Assembly (NCBI GenBank): GCA_001769385.1
Contig: MEPB01000045.1
Span: 1 to 64,000, forward strand
Length of the DNA: 64,000 nt
From: Bacteroidetes bacterium RIFCSPLOWO2_12_FULL_35_15
GTDB lineage: Bacteria; Bacteroidota; Bacteroidia; 2-12-FULL-35-15
Direction of reading: 5' to 3'
Translations under genes and position numbers: made by a program
In this document: piece after piece, positions 14,985-24,230 of the stretch
Numbering within the stretch: the first letter of the stretch is position 1
Layout: the number at the start of each line of letters is the position of its first letter
The notes under the pieces: generated by a model
The model's database searches: none
What the model saw: the letters and a program-made list of their open reading frames with translations, nothing else
Told to the model about the DNA's origin: nothing

Positions 14985-16454
14985 ATGAGCACAAAAAAAG
15001 AAATAAAACTGGATTTCAATTCCGCTTGGGAGCTGGACCCTGCACCGGAAGATACAAAGCATGTTTCCATAAAAAAGCAATATGATCTTTTTATTAATGG
15101 CGAATTTGTAAAACCCAACAGCAAAAAATATTTTGCAACTTACAATCCTGCAACAGAAGAAAAAATCTCGGAAATTGCAGAAGCAGATGAGAAGGATGTA
15201 GATAAGGCAGTAAAAGCAGCACGTGCAGCATTTGGGCCCTGGAGTAAATTGTCTGGAAAAGAACGAGGAAAATACATTTATCGGATCGCCCGATTGATGC
15301 AAGAACGCGCCCGCGAATTTGCAGTGATCGAAACAATGGAAGGTGGGAAACCTATTCGCGAAAGTAGAGATATAGATATCCCCTTAGCAGCAAATCATTT
15401 TTTCTATTATGCCGGCTGGGCTGATAAATTGGAGTATGCTTTTCCAAATAAAAATCCGAAACCATTAGGTGTTGCCGGACAAATTATTCCCTGGAATTTT
15501 CCTTTGTTAATGGCAGCATGGAAAATTGCACCCGCATTAGCATGTGGAAATACTGTTGTTTTAAAACCAGCAGAAACTACCTCCTTAACCGCATTAAAAT
15601 TAGCCGAACTGATTCGTGACAGCGGTTTACCAAAAGGTGTTGTAAATATTATCACAGGAGCAGGAAAAACTGGCGCAGCAATTGTAAATCATCCCGATAT
15701 AAATAAAATTGCATTTACCGGTTCAACAGATATTGGAAAATTAATTCAGAAATCAATTGCAGGTACCGATAAAAAATTAACATTGGAATTGGGTGGAAAA
15801 GCAGCCAATATTATTTTTGAAGATGCTCCAATTGATCAGGCTGTTGAAGGAATCATCAATGGGATATTTTTTAATCAGGGACATGTTTGTTGTGCAGGCT
15901 CACGTTTGTTTGTACAGGAAAGTATTGCTGACATTGTGATTCAGAAGTTGAAAGACAGAATGGAAACGTTGAAAGTAGGTGATCCGATGGATAAAAATAC
16001 GGATATTGGAGCTATCAATTCGAAAGAACAATTACTGAAAATTCAAGAATATTTCAAGATCGGAAAAAATGAAGGAGCCGATTTTTATCAGTCTTCATGT
16101 AGTATTCCGAAGAAAGGTTATTTCATTAAACCTACTTTGTTTTTAAACACATCACAATCACACCGTATTGTACAAGAAGAAATTTTCGGTCCTGTATTAG
16201 CAATCCAAACATTCAGAACCATTGAAGAGGTAATTGAAAAAGCGAATAATATTCCGTATGGATTATCGGCTGGTGTTTGGACTGATAAAGGTTCTAAAAT
16301 ATTTAATCTGACCACAAAATTACGTGCTGGAATTGTATGGGCAAACACTTTTAATAAGTTCGACCCTACCTCCCCTTTTGGTGGATATAAAGAAAGTGGT
16401 TTTGGCCGTGAAGGTGGATTACACGGATTATCAGCATATTTAGATTTAAAATAA
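14985..16454 (+). CDS. NAD(P)-dependent aldehyde dehydrogenase
   Basis: The protein (489 residues from ATG 14985) is a complete ALDH. IPWNFPLLMAAWKIAPAL holds the oxyanion Asn, FTGSTDIGK the nucleotide-binding turn, LTLELGGKAANIIF the general-base Glu, and GHVCCAGSRLFV the catalytic Cys. C-terminal PFGGYKESGFGREGG is the usual oligomer segment. With deoC it likely turns acetaldehyde from deoxyribose-phosphate cleavage into acetate. A 5'-extended start at GTG 14970 lies inside the palindrome and is rejected. The next gene is a shorter paralogue that lacks the catalytic part. Confidence 0.92.
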   Translation: MSTKKEIKLDFNSAWELDPAPEDTKHVSIKKQYDLFINGEFVKPNSKKYFATYNPATEEKISEIAEADEKDVDKAVKAARAAFGPWSKLSGKERGKYIYRIARLMQERAREFAVIETMEGGKPIRESRDIDIPLAANHFFYYAGWADKLEYAFPNKNPKPLGVAGQIIPWNFPLLMAAWKIAPALACGNTVVLKPAETTSLTALKLAELIRDSGLPKGVVNIITGAGKTGAAIVNHPDINKIAFTGSTDIGKLIQKSIAGTDKKLTLELGGKAANIIFEDAPIDQAVEGIINGIFFNQGHVCCAGSRLFVQESIADIVIQKLKDRMETLKVGDPMDKNTDIGAINSKEQLLKIQEYFKIGKNEGADFYQSSCSIPKKGYFIKPTLFLNTSQSHRIVQEEIFGPVLAIQTFRTIEEVIEKANNIPYGLSAGVWTDKGSKIFNLTTKLRAGIVWANTFNKFDPTSPFGGYKESGFGREGGLHGLSAYLDLK

Positions 16455-16456
16455 AA

Positions 16457-16503
16457 CTCCTGTCAGTGGAACCCCTGTCAGGGTTTCAAACCCTGGCAGG
16501 GGT
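16457..16503. repeat. REP-like palindrome, copy 3, with partial copy
   Basis: The palindrome at 16471-16503 matches copies 1 and 2 except for one G at 16496 that breaks one base pair. A partial arm (actcctgtcagtgga) precedes it. It separates the dehydrogenase from its shorter paralogue. Confidence 0.88.
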
Positions 16504-16527
16504 AAGTAATACTAAAAAAAATTAAAA

Positions 16528-17412
16528 ATGTCAAGAATAGAAATTTTGAAAACCTATAAGATTTATATCGGAGGACAGTTTCCCAGAACAGAATCCGGAA
16601 GATATTATCCTTTGAAAAATAAAAAAGGAGAGGTAACAGCAACTATATGTTTGTCATCCCGTAAAGATTTTAGAAACGCGGTAGTTGCTGCCCGTGGCGC
16701 TTTTGGAGGATGGAGTAGCAGATCTGCATTTAACCGCGGACAAATTTTATATCGGATTGCCGAAATGTTAGAAGGTAGAAAAGAACAATTTGTTTCAGAA
16801 CTTATTTTACAAGGCGCAACTGCAACAGCAGCAAAACAAGAAGTTGAATTATCAATTGACAGAATGGTTTATTATGCCGGATGGTGCGATAAGTTTCAAC
16901 AGGTATTCAGTTCTGTAAATCCTGTAGCTTCTTCTCATTTCAATTTTTCTGTTCCGGAACCAACAGGTGTCGTAGCAATAATTGCATCGGAAGAAAATTC
17001 ATTAATTGGTTTGGTAACTGCTATTGCTCCGGTAATTGCCGGTGGAAATACATGTGTGGTATTGGCATCCGAAAGTAAGCCATTATGTGCTGTTACATTT
17101 GCGGAAGTATTGAATACATCGGATCTGCCGGGAGGTATAGTAAATATTCTTACTGGAAATTCATCAGAATTACATTCGCATTTTTCAACACACATGGATG
17201 TGAATTCATTAATTTATTATAGAAATAACAAGCAAGAAATAAAGACAATGAAAGAAAACGCATCGCTCAATGTGAAACGGGTTTTTATTTATGATAAATT
17301 AAATGTGAATTCAGAAGGGTCTCAAAGTCCTTATTTTATAGCTGATACACAGGAAACAAAAACTACTTGGCATCCTATTGAAAACATTGGTTCATCAAAA
17401 GCCGGATATTAA
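16528..17412 (+). CDS. Short aldehyde dehydrogenase paralogue lacking the catalytic domain
   Basis: The first 220 or so of 294 residues align with the N-terminal (NAD-binding) part of the preceding ALDH: RDFRNAVVAARGAFGGWSSR corresponds to DVDKAVKAARAAFGPWSKL, and MVYYAGWCDKFQQVF to FFYYAGWADKLEYAF. The expected IPWNFP becomes IASEENS, and the chain then ends in a short unrelated-looking tail with ETKTTWHPIENIG. The catalytic Cys, the general-base Glu and the oligomer segment are absent. It is uninterrupted and codirectional, so it may be a maintained non-catalytic partner and not fresh decay. Paired ALDH genes behind deoC are known in other phyla. Confidence 0.75.
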   Translation: MSRIEILKTYKIYIGGQFPRTESGRYYPLKNKKGEVTATICLSSRKDFRNAVVAARGAFGGWSSRSAFNRGQILYRIAEMLEGRKEQFVSELILQGATATAAKQEVELSIDRMVYYAGWCDKFQQVFSSVNPVASSHFNFSVPEPTGVVAIIASEENSLIGLVTAIAPVIAGGNTCVVLASESKPLCAVTFAEVLNTSDLPGGIVNILTGNSSELHSHFSTHMDVNSLIYYRNNKQEIKTMKENASLNVKRVFIYDKLNVNSEGSQSPYFIADTQETKTTWHPIENIGSSKAGY

Positions 17413-17431
17413 ATAAATTAGGAATTGATCA

Positions 17432-17454
17432 TTAAGAATAAGAACGATTCTTAA
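17432..17454. promoter_or_regulatory. Inverted repeat upstream of cysQ
   Basis: TTAAGAAT and ATTCTTAA are separated by seven bases in the 75-base gap before cysQ. It could be an operator or a weak transcript hairpin. No -7 box was found next to it, so the assignment is tentative. Confidence 0.3.
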
Positions 17455-17487
17455 ATTTCCGAAACATTGTAAAGACAATTTCATTCA

Positions 17488-18282
17488 ATGGAAGCATTAT
17501 TATTTATTGCGATCGAAGCATCTTTAAAAGCCGGAGAAGAAATCTTAAAAGTGTACGAATCGAATTTTGCTGTTGAGCATAAAGATGATACATCACCACT
17601 TACGCTTGCTGATAAAAATGCGCACAACATAATTTGTGAGAATTTAAAAAAAACAGATTTTCCGGTACTAAGTGAAGAAGGAAAATTGATAGACTATGCT
17701 GAACGTAGCCGGTGGAAATATTTTTGGATGGTTGATCCCTTGGATGGCACAAAAGAATTTGTAAAACGGAATGGAGAATTTACGGTAAACATTGCTTTGA
17801 TTCATCAACAAAGATCCATACTGGGAGTGATCTATGTTCCGGTAACAAAAACACTTTATTTTGCCGCTGAAGGGATTGGAAGTTATAAAGTTCAAACTTC
17901 AAAGTTCAAAGGTCAAGCTTCTGAGTTGAACGATATTTTACAATATTCAGAGAAACTTCCCTTAAAAAGTACAAAGTCCAAATTCACTATTGTTGCCAGT
18001 CGTTCTCATCTGTCGGAAGAAACGGAAATGTTTATAGATGGAATAAAAACCACACATAAAGAAGTAGCGTTTATTTCCTCGGGAAGTTCTATAAAACTTT
18101 GTTTAGTTGCCGAAGGGAGCGCAGATATATATCCCCGTTTTGCTCCAACCATGGAGTGGGACACTGCTGCAGGGCAAGCAATTTGTGAGATTGCCGGGAA
18201 ACTCGTTATTGATTATTCCACAAATAAGCCATTGCTCTACAACAAACAAAGTCTGCTGAACAATTGGTTTATTGTACAGTAA
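17488..18282 (+). CDS. cysQ: 3'(2'),5'-bisphosphate nucleotidase
   Basis: CysQ hydrolyses PAP, the by-product of PAPS reduction, to AMP and phosphate. It belongs to the Mg-dependent, lithium-sensitive phosphatases: LSEEGK near residue 59, DPLDGTKEF near 87 and WDTAAGQAI near 220 supply the metal ligands. At 264 residues the length is normal. Between YFAAEGIGSYKV and TIVASRSHL there is a stretch coded by repeat-like DNA (17889-17960, with phrases like acttcaaagttcaaagg), giving the low-complexity segment TSKFKGQASEL; this resembles an intergenic repeat absorbed into the frame. Position 3 kb from cysC supports a role in the PAPS branch. Confidence 0.92.
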   Translation: MEALLFIAIEASLKAGEEILKVYESNFAVEHKDDTSPLTLADKNAHNIICENLKKTDFPVLSEEGKLIDYAERSRWKYFWMVDPLDGTKEFVKRNGEFTVNIALIHQQRSILGVIYVPVTKTLYFAAEGIGSYKVQTSKFKGQASELNDILQYSEKLPLKSTKSKFTIVASRSHLSEETEMFIDGIKTTHKEVAFISSGSSIKLCLVAEGSADIYPRFAPTMEWDTAAGQAICEIAGKLVIDYSTNKPLLYNKQSLLNNWFIVQ

Positions 18283-18323
18283 GCATAGGTGCCAAAATGC
18301 AGTTGTTTTATTTCAAATAAATA

Positions 18324-18352
18324 TTGTTTTGTCGAAATAAATATTATCTTTG
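18324..18352 (+). promoter_or_regulatory. Bacteroidota-type promoter of the T9SS protein gene
   Basis: A -7 box TATCTTTG (18345-18352) fits TAnnTTTG exactly, with TTG at 18324-18326 eighteen bases upstream. The gene begins 42 bases downstream. Confidence 0.6.
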
Positions 18353-18394
18353 AAATTCCAAAAAAAAATATTAACCCAAAAAAAACAATAATTC

Positions 18395-20200
18395 ATGAAA
18401 AAAATTTACACAATTAGTCTTGCTTTATTAATGGCAGGTACTGTCGTAGCTCAAAAAGCTATGGTAAAAAAAGGAAGAACACTGGAAGAAGCAACTTTTA
18501 GCATTTCAAAAGTGAATGAGAACAATGTAACTTCTACCGGTGGTCAAAAAGGCGTAATGGCAGCATTAAACGAAGCCTTTGAATTAGCTGTGCCTGCAAC
18601 TGGTTGGGCTGCTACAAACTGGGCTTCCAGCATAACTTCTACTGCAGACGAAACTGCAGCTACCGGACATGTTGGACATTTTGCTTTTTTTGACGCATAC
18701 AATCTTAATGCTGGAGATGAAGGTTCTTTGGTTACTCCGATGTTACAACCTGTAACCGGAAATAATACACTGACCTATAAAGTTAATTTATATAAAATGT
18801 CTACAAATCCTGGTTACCAAGGTGCTGGTGCTGAAATGTACATTGAGTTTTCTACAAATCAAGGCTCCACCTGGACTACCAGTACAACTAATGTTTTGAC
18901 AACTTTACCTAATTACAACACCCTTAACTCAGGTTGGGTTACACAAACTGCCAGCTTAGCTGCATACAATGGCCTAAATGTAATGGTAAGATTCAGAGCT
19001 GTTTCTGACTGGGGTTGGTGCGACCTTGGAATTGATAATGTTACCGGTCCAAACGTATTATTATTTACAAATGATATATCTGCAAATAAAGTTTTTGCAA
19101 GTATCAATGGATTTGATTATTTCATTGCAATTCCAAATTCTCAATTGGATGCGGTTTATTATGGTGCAGAAGTTAAAAACAACGGAACTGCAGCTCAAAC
19201 CAATGTTACTGTTACTGCTGATATTAATACAGGAGCTTTTACAAGTTCAACAGGTTTAAACAATCCTACAGCATCTTTTGCTGCTGGAGCAGTCGATACC
19301 TTATATGCTACAACAAATCCGATAGGTTCAGGCTTTACTCAATTTGATGCCCAGATTTTGGCAACTCAAACTGAAGTAGATGAATTCCCTGGTAATAACA
19401 TGGCTGATTCAGTTACCTTTTTCGGTACTGATGCCAGCTATTATAGAACCGTAACTATAAATGCTTTAATTAGTTCTTATTCGTTTGGCACACAAGCTCC
19501 TGCAGTTTCAGGATTTGAATACGGGGCTACTTATTATATGCAAAATGCAGGTAGAGTAGATTCTATAACTTCTATTATTTATAGAAAATCAGCAGGTAGT
19601 GCAAATGTTGTTGGTAAATTATACTCTATCGATGGAGCTACAGGAGCATATACATTAGTTGCTCAAACTGCTGCTTTCACTCCGGCTACAGGAACAAATT
19701 CGAGTTTTAATTTTACAACTTTAGCTTTAACAACTCCATATACTGCAGTAGCAGGTGAAATATTAGCTGCGACTCTTCAAATTAACGGAACTAATTTTAC
19801 TACAGCTCCTGCTGATACAATTAGTATTGGTATTGATAACGCCTATATGGGTAGCACAGCAGTTGCTTGTACAGCTTATCTTAATGTTGGAGGTACAATG
19901 GGTTGGTACACCTTTGCCGGAGTTCCTAACGTTGGAATTGAATTACAAAACTCAACAGTTTCTGTTAGTAGTGTTAATTTAAACAACACAGTTTCTGTTT
20001 TCCCTAACCCTGCAAAAGATGTAGTAAACATCAAAAATGCTGGCAAAGATGCAACAATTACAATTATGAATTCTTTAGGACAAGTTGTTTATACTACTGT
20101 TGCAACTGATAAAGCAACAATTGATACTAAAAACTTATCTGAAGGCATTTATTTTGTAAGAGTGAATAACCAGGTTTCTAAAGTTGTTATCACAAAATAA
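18395..20200 (+). CDS. T9SS-secreted protein with choice-of-anchor-like domain
   Basis: A signal peptide (MKKIYTISLALLMAGTVVAQ) starts this 601-residue protein. Residues 60-220 form a beta-rich jelly-roll-like region (PATGWAATNWASS, VMVRFRAVSDWGWCDLGIDNV) typical of choice-of-anchor J domains. The last 75 residues (VSVFPNPAKDVVNI ... SKVVITK) are a type A sorting domain for the type IX secretion system, so the protein should be exported across the outer membrane. No catalytic motif is seen. It stands alone between its own promoter and a strong terminator at 20249. Confidence 0.85.
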   Translation: MKKIYTISLALLMAGTVVAQKAMVKKGRTLEEATFSISKVNENNVTSTGGQKGVMAALNEAFELAVPATGWAATNWASSITSTADETAATGHVGHFAFFDAYNLNAGDEGSLVTPMLQPVTGNNTLTYKVNLYKMSTNPGYQGAGAEMYIEFSTNQGSTWTTSTTNVLTTLPNYNTLNSGWVTQTASLAAYNGLNVMVRFRAVSDWGWCDLGIDNVTGPNVLLFTNDISANKVFASINGFDYFIAIPNSQLDAVYYGAEVKNNGTAAQTNVTVTADINTGAFTSSTGLNNPTASFAAGAVDTLYATTNPIGSGFTQFDAQILATQTEVDEFPGNNMADSVTFFGTDASYYRTVTINALISSYSFGTQAPAVSGFEYGATYYMQNAGRVDSITSIIYRKSAGSANVVGKLYSIDGATGAYTLVAQTAAFTPATGTNSSFNFTTLALTTPYTAVAGEILAATLQINGTNFTTAPADTISIGIDNAYMGSTAVACTAYLNVGGTMGWYTFAGVPNVGIELQNSTVSVSSVNLNNTVSVFPNPAKDVVNIKNAGKDATITIMNSLGQVVYTTVATDKATIDTKNLSEGIYFVRVNNQVSKVVITK

Positions 20201-20248
20201 AATAATATACCGCTGTATTTAATTTAAATACAATAGAGGTTACATCTC

Positions 20249-20278
20249 AAAAAGCCCCGTATTTTACGGGGCTTTTTG
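20249..20278 (+). terminator. Intrinsic terminator
   Basis: A perfect 12-bp stem AAAAAGCCCCGT/ACGGGGCTTTTT (20249-20260, 20266-20277) closes a five-base loop 48 bases after the T9SS gene. Its symmetric A and T runs allow some function in both directions, but only plus-strand genes flank it. Confidence 0.92.
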
Positions 20279-20331
20279 TGTTTTACACCCAAAAAAATCG
20301 TATAATTGCATGAGATTTTAAAACCATAAAA

Positions 20332-21420
20332 ATGAGTAAAGTAGCATTAATCACTGGAGTTACAGGTCAGGATGGCGCATATTTGGCCGAATTATTATTA
20401 AGCAAAGGTTATATTGTTCATGGCATTAAGCGTAGAAGCTCCATGTTCAACACCGGTCGCATAGATCATTTGTACAAAGATCAACATGAAAAAAAGGTAA
20501 ATTTCTTTTTGCATTATGGTGATCTGACTGATTCTACTAACCTGATACGTATCATTCAGGAAACCCAGCCCGATGAAATTTATAACCTTGCAGCGCAATC
20601 ACATGTAAAGGTGTCTTTTGATTCTCCGGAATATACTGCTAATGCTGATGCCATTGGCACATTACGAATTTTGGAAGCAATACGCATTTTAAAACTGGAG
20701 CATAAAACCCGCTTTTATCAGGCTTCTACTTCTGAAATGTATGGTCATGTTCAGGAGATTCCTCAAAAAGAAACAACACCATTTTACCCCCGTTCACCAT
20801 ATGGTGTTGCGAAAGTATATGGCTTTTGGATAACAAAAAATTACCGGGAAGCATATAATATGTATGCTTGTAATGGCATTTTGTTTAATCATGAAAGTCC
20901 TTTACGGGGAGAAACATTTGTTACCCGTAAGATCACACGGGCGGTAGCAAAAATACATTTGAAAATGCAGGAAAAACTTTTTCTTGGAAACTTGGATGCT
21001 GAGCGTGATTGGGGACATGCAAAAGACTACGTAGAAGGAATGTGGTTGATGATGCAGCAAAAAGAAGCCGATGATTATGTGTTGGCAACAGGTAAAAAAA
21101 TCACTGTTCGCAAATTCGTTGAATTGGCATTTGCCGAAGTAGGTATTTCACTGAACTGGGAAGGAAAAGGAGTGGATGAAAAAGGATTTAATGCAACAAC
21201 AGGAAAAGTAGTTGTAGAAGTAGATCCTCGCTATTTCCGCCCTACAGAAGTTGAATTATTGATTGGCGATGCATCCAAAGCGAAAAAGAATTTAGGTTGG
21301 GTTCCAAAATATACATTGGAAGAACTTGTTAAAGAAATGGTAGTTAGTGATGTAAAATTATTTGAGAGAGATAAATATTTGTTGGATGGCGGCCATGATG
21401 TAATGAATTTTCATGAGTAA
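20332..21420 (+). CDS. gmd: GDP-mannose 4,6-dehydratase
   Basis: Gmd converts GDP-mannose to GDP-4-keto-6-deoxymannose. It is an extended short-chain dehydrogenase: [14 protein letters not shown] is the NADP-binding loop, STSEMYG the catalytic Ser/Thr segment and [10 protein letters not shown] the YxxxK motif. The 362-residue length and blocks such as [28 protein letters not shown] and [12 protein letters not shown] are diagnostic. fcl follows 45 bases later, so the pair makes GDP-L-fucose for surface polysaccharide or glycoprotein. Further envelope genes come after it in the same direction. Confidence 0.96.
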   Translation: MSKVALITGVTGQDGAYLAELLLSKGYIVHGIKRRSSMFNTGRIDHLYKDQHEKKVNFFLHYGDLTDSTNLIRIIQETQPDEIYNLAAQSHVKVSFDSPEYTANADAIGTLRILEAIRILKLEHKTRFYQASTSEMYGHVQEIPQKETTPFYPRSPYGVAKVYGFWITKNYREAYNMYACNGILFNHESPLRGETFVTRKITRAVAKIHLKMQEKLFLGNLDAERDWGHAKDYVEGMWLMMQQKEADDYVLATGKKITVRKFVELAFAEVGISLNWEGKGVDEKGFNATTGKVVVEVDPRYFRPTEVELLIGDASKAKKNLGWVPKYTLEELVKEMVVSDVKLFERDKYLLDGGHDVMNFHE

Positions 21421-21465
21421 GCCACTCCCCTTAATCCACGAGGTGGCAATACCAAAAAAAAACAG

Positions 21466-22392
21466 ATGAATAAAACGGATAAAATTTATGTTGCAGGCCA
21501 TCGCGGAATGGTAGGGTCTGCCATTGTAAGGATACTTCAACAAAACGGATTTAACAACATCGTTTTTCGTACTTCGAAGGAATTAGATCTGAAAAATCAG
21601 CAAGCTGTTGCTGATTTTTTTGCAAATGAAAAACCCGACTATGTTTTTTTAGCTGCCGCTAAAGTGGGTGGTATTGTTGCAAATAACACCTATCGTGCCC
21701 AATTCATTTATGAAAATCTGATGATCCAGAATAATATCATTCATCATTCCTATTTGAATAATGTAAAAAAATTAATGTTCCTTGGTTCCTCTTGTATCTA
21801 CCCGAAATTGGCACCTCAGCCAATGAAAGAAGAGTATTTATTAACCGGACTTTTAGAACCAACCAATGAGCCTTATGCCATTGCAAAAATTGCCGGAATA
21901 AAAATGTGTGATGCCTATCGAGCGCAATATGGTTGTAATTTTATTTCAGTAATGCCAACAAATCTGTATGGCCCGAATGATAATTATGATCTGAACAATT
22001 CACATGTATTACCCGCATTGATCCGAAAATTCCATACAGCAAAAAAAGAAAATTTACAAAGTGTTGAAATATGGGGAACAGGTTCACCAATGCGTGAATT
22101 CTTACATGTGAATGATCTGGCAGATGCTTGTTTTTATTTGATGCAAAATTATAACGAGCCGGGATTAGTGAATATTGGAGTAGGGGAAGATATAACAATA
22201 AAAAATTTAGCTTTACTTGTAAAAAAAATTGTTGGTTTTGAAGGCGAATTAAAATTTGATGCTACTAAACCAGACGGAACGCCTCGAAAATTAATGGATG
22301 TAAGTAAACTACATTCGTTCGGTTGGAAACATAAAATTAATCTGGAAGAAGGTATTGCAAGTGTCTATGAAGAAGTAAAAGATAAACTTTAA
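21466..22392 (+). CDS. fcl: GDP-L-fucose synthase
   Basis: Fcl (WcaG) epimerises and reduces the Gmd product to GDP-L-fucose. [12 protein letters not shown] is the NADP-binding loop, [15 protein letters not shown] contains the catalytic Ser/Cys and [14 protein letters not shown] the YxxxK motif. [15 protein letters not shown] and [15 protein letters not shown] are conserved late blocks. 308 residues is standard. It forms an operon with gmd. Confidence 0.96.
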   Translation: MNKTDKIYVAGHRGMVGSAIVRILQQNGFNNIVFRTSKELDLKNQQAVADFFANEKPDYVFLAAAKVGGIVANNTYRAQFIYENLMIQNNIIHHSYLNNVKKLMFLGSSCIYPKLAPQPMKEEYLLTGLLEPTNEPYAIAKIAGIKMCDAYRAQYGCNFISVMPTNLYGPNDNYDLNNSHVLPALIRKFHTAKKENLQSVEIWGTGSPMREFLHVNDLADACFYLMQNYNEPGLVNIGVGEDITIKNLALLVKKIVGFEGELKFDATKPDGTPRKLMDVSKLHSFGWKHKINLEEGIASVYEEVKDKL

Positions 22393-22401
22393 AAAAAACA
22401 A

Positions 22402-22472
22402 CCACAGAGAAACTGAGAACACTAAGAAAAACGGAGGCTCTGTGAAACACCATGAACTCCGTGTCTCCGTGG
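22402..22472. repeat. Diverged inverted repeat (CCACxGAGA type)
   Basis: CCACAGAGAAACTGAGAAC and, on the opposite strand, CCACGGAGACACGGAGTTC face each other across about 30 bases with no gene between. Repeats of this kind usually flank GxxExxY genes; here the pair is empty. It provides an in-frame upstream ATG (22452) for the next gene that should be ignored. Confidence 0.7.
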
Positions 22473-22478
22473 TATATA

Positions 22479-24152
22479 ATGAAAAAACTACTCTATATAT
22501 TGTTTTTATTACCCACAGTATTGTCTGCGCAAAGCAATTTGCCTTTGAATAGAGAGTGGGGATTAGGTTTTGAAAAAGCAGGGGGTACATTAATACAATT
22601 TAGCAGAATAGATACTTCAATAAAAGAACCTTCTGTTTTGGAACAATGGACAGAGTTTAAGCCTGTCTTGTCTGCCTTCAAACCCTATATCGTTCCAATA
22701 TCTTATCAAGAAAAAGATAAATCAAAATCGATATTTTATCGCAAACTAAAACGCGAAAGCCTATTCATCGTCAACGATACCGCTGATAAATTTTATTTAA
22801 CAATTGATCCTCTCTTCAATTTTGAATTCGGTAAAGATCTTGGAGATAGCACCGGAGAAAAGCTTTACAAGAACACAAGAGGTTTTTTGGTTCGTGGAAG
22901 CGTTGGAAAAAAGATCGCATTTGAAACTTCTTTTTATGAAAATCAAGCAACTTATGCTCAATATATTGATGATTATATCAAATCGACAAATAATCTGTTT
23001 CCGCAATCATCAAATTATTCGTACGATGTAATTCCCGGACAAGGTCGTGCAAAAAAGTTTAAACTTAATGGTTATGATTATGCCATGACATCCGGTTATG
23101 TTTCGTATTCACCGGTTAAAATGCTGAACATACAAGTCGGTAACGGAAAACATTTTGTTGGGGATGGTTATCGTTCCTTGCTTTTATCTGATAACGCATT
23201 TAATTACCCGTATGCAAGAATTACAACAACCTATAAAAATATCCAGTACACGAATTTATACACCTCCTTTATGAATCTAACTGATGGTGGGGTAAAAACT
23301 CCACCGTATGTTGAACGATTGTTTCAGAAAAAAGTAGCCAGTTTCCAACTGCTCAGCATGAATTTTTTCAAACGTTTGCACTTAGGTTTATTTCAGGGAA
23401 TGATATGGGAAGCAGCTGATTCTACTAATCGTCAGCATGTAAGTTTTAACACCTTCGATCCTGTGATTGGTGTGAATACAGCAGTATATGGTTTAAATAA
23501 TAAAAATAATGTTTTGCTTGGAGCTACAATAAAATTAAAACTTACAAATTCTATTTCATTATATGGGCAATACCTGCTGGATGATGTGTATTCAAAAAAT
23601 AAAGGTGGAGATGTGAAAAATAAATCCGGATATCAAATCGGCTTTAAGTATTTCGACCTGTTCACTATAAAAAACTTACACATTCAGGCCGAATATAATA
23701 CTGTTCGTCCATATGCATACGCAGCTGAAAATTCGCAACAAAGCTATTCTCACTATAACCAGCCTCTGGCGCATCCTTTAGGTGCAAATTTTTGGGAAGT
23801 TGTCGGGTTTATTGATTATCGACTGAAAGATTTTTTTATTGAAATAAAAACGAATTATGCTGTAAAAGGTATAGATAGTTTGAATACGAATTACGGTGGA
23901 ACAATTTTCAAATCAGATAATTCATTCCCTATTACCCAGCCTCTGGATAATATACATACCACTCAGGGTTTGAAAACTACCATTATGTATCAGGATATTC
24001 ACCTAGGTTATTTGGTAAATCCTTCAACAAACTTTAATATTGTAGTGGGTATTTCGAATCGTATTTCAAAAACAGAGAAGTCGACCAGCAATACCCAATT
24101 CGTATATTTCGGAATTCGCACTTCGTTAGCGAATTTTTATTATGATTTTTAG
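22479..24152 (+). CDS. Wzi-like capsule assembly outer-membrane protein, copy 1
   Basis: From ATG 22479 the protein has a signal peptide (MKKLLYILFLLPTVLSAQ) and 557 residues; the alternative ATG at 22452 lies within a repeat and would add nine hydrophilic residues before the signal. It is rich in alternating aromatic beta-strands and ends in ...TSLANFYYDF, a barrel-closing strand. The segment VGNGKHFVGDGYRSLLLSDN (about residue 230) and HYNQPLAHPLGANFWE are shared with the protein at 25321. Both resemble capsule assembly Wzi family barrels, which attach capsule at the cell surface. It follows gmd-fcl. Confidence 0.72.
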   Translation: MKKLLYILFLLPTVLSAQSNLPLNREWGLGFEKAGGTLIQFSRIDTSIKEPSVLEQWTEFKPVLSAFKPYIVPISYQEKDKSKSIFYRKLKRESLFIVNDTADKFYLTIDPLFNFEFGKDLGDSTGEKLYKNTRGFLVRGSVGKKIAFETSFYENQATYAQYIDDYIKSTNNLFPQSSNYSYDVIPGQGRAKKFKLNGYDYAMTSGYVSYSPVKMLNIQVGNGKHFVGDGYRSLLLSDNAFNYPYARITTTYKNIQYTNLYTSFMNLTDGGVKTPPYVERLFQKKVASFQLLSMNFFKRLHLGLFQGMIWEAADSTNRQHVSFNTFDPVIGVNTAVYGLNNKNNVLLGATIKLKLTNSISLYGQYLLDDVYSKNKGGDVKNKSGYQIGFKYFDLFTIKNLHIQAEYNTVRPYAYAAENSQQSYSHYNQPLAHPLGANFWEVVGFIDYRLKDFFIEIKTNYAVKGIDSLNTNYGGTIFKSDNSFPITQPLDNIHTTQGLKTTIMYQDIHLGYLVNPSTNFNIVVGISNRISKTEKSTSNTQFVYFGIRTSLANFYYDF

Positions 24153-24230
24153 ACACAGGTGTGTTTTTAAAATTTATTAAATTTACATCACCTCTCTTTC
24201 AAAAATGTGAATTGAGAATATAAAAGTTTT

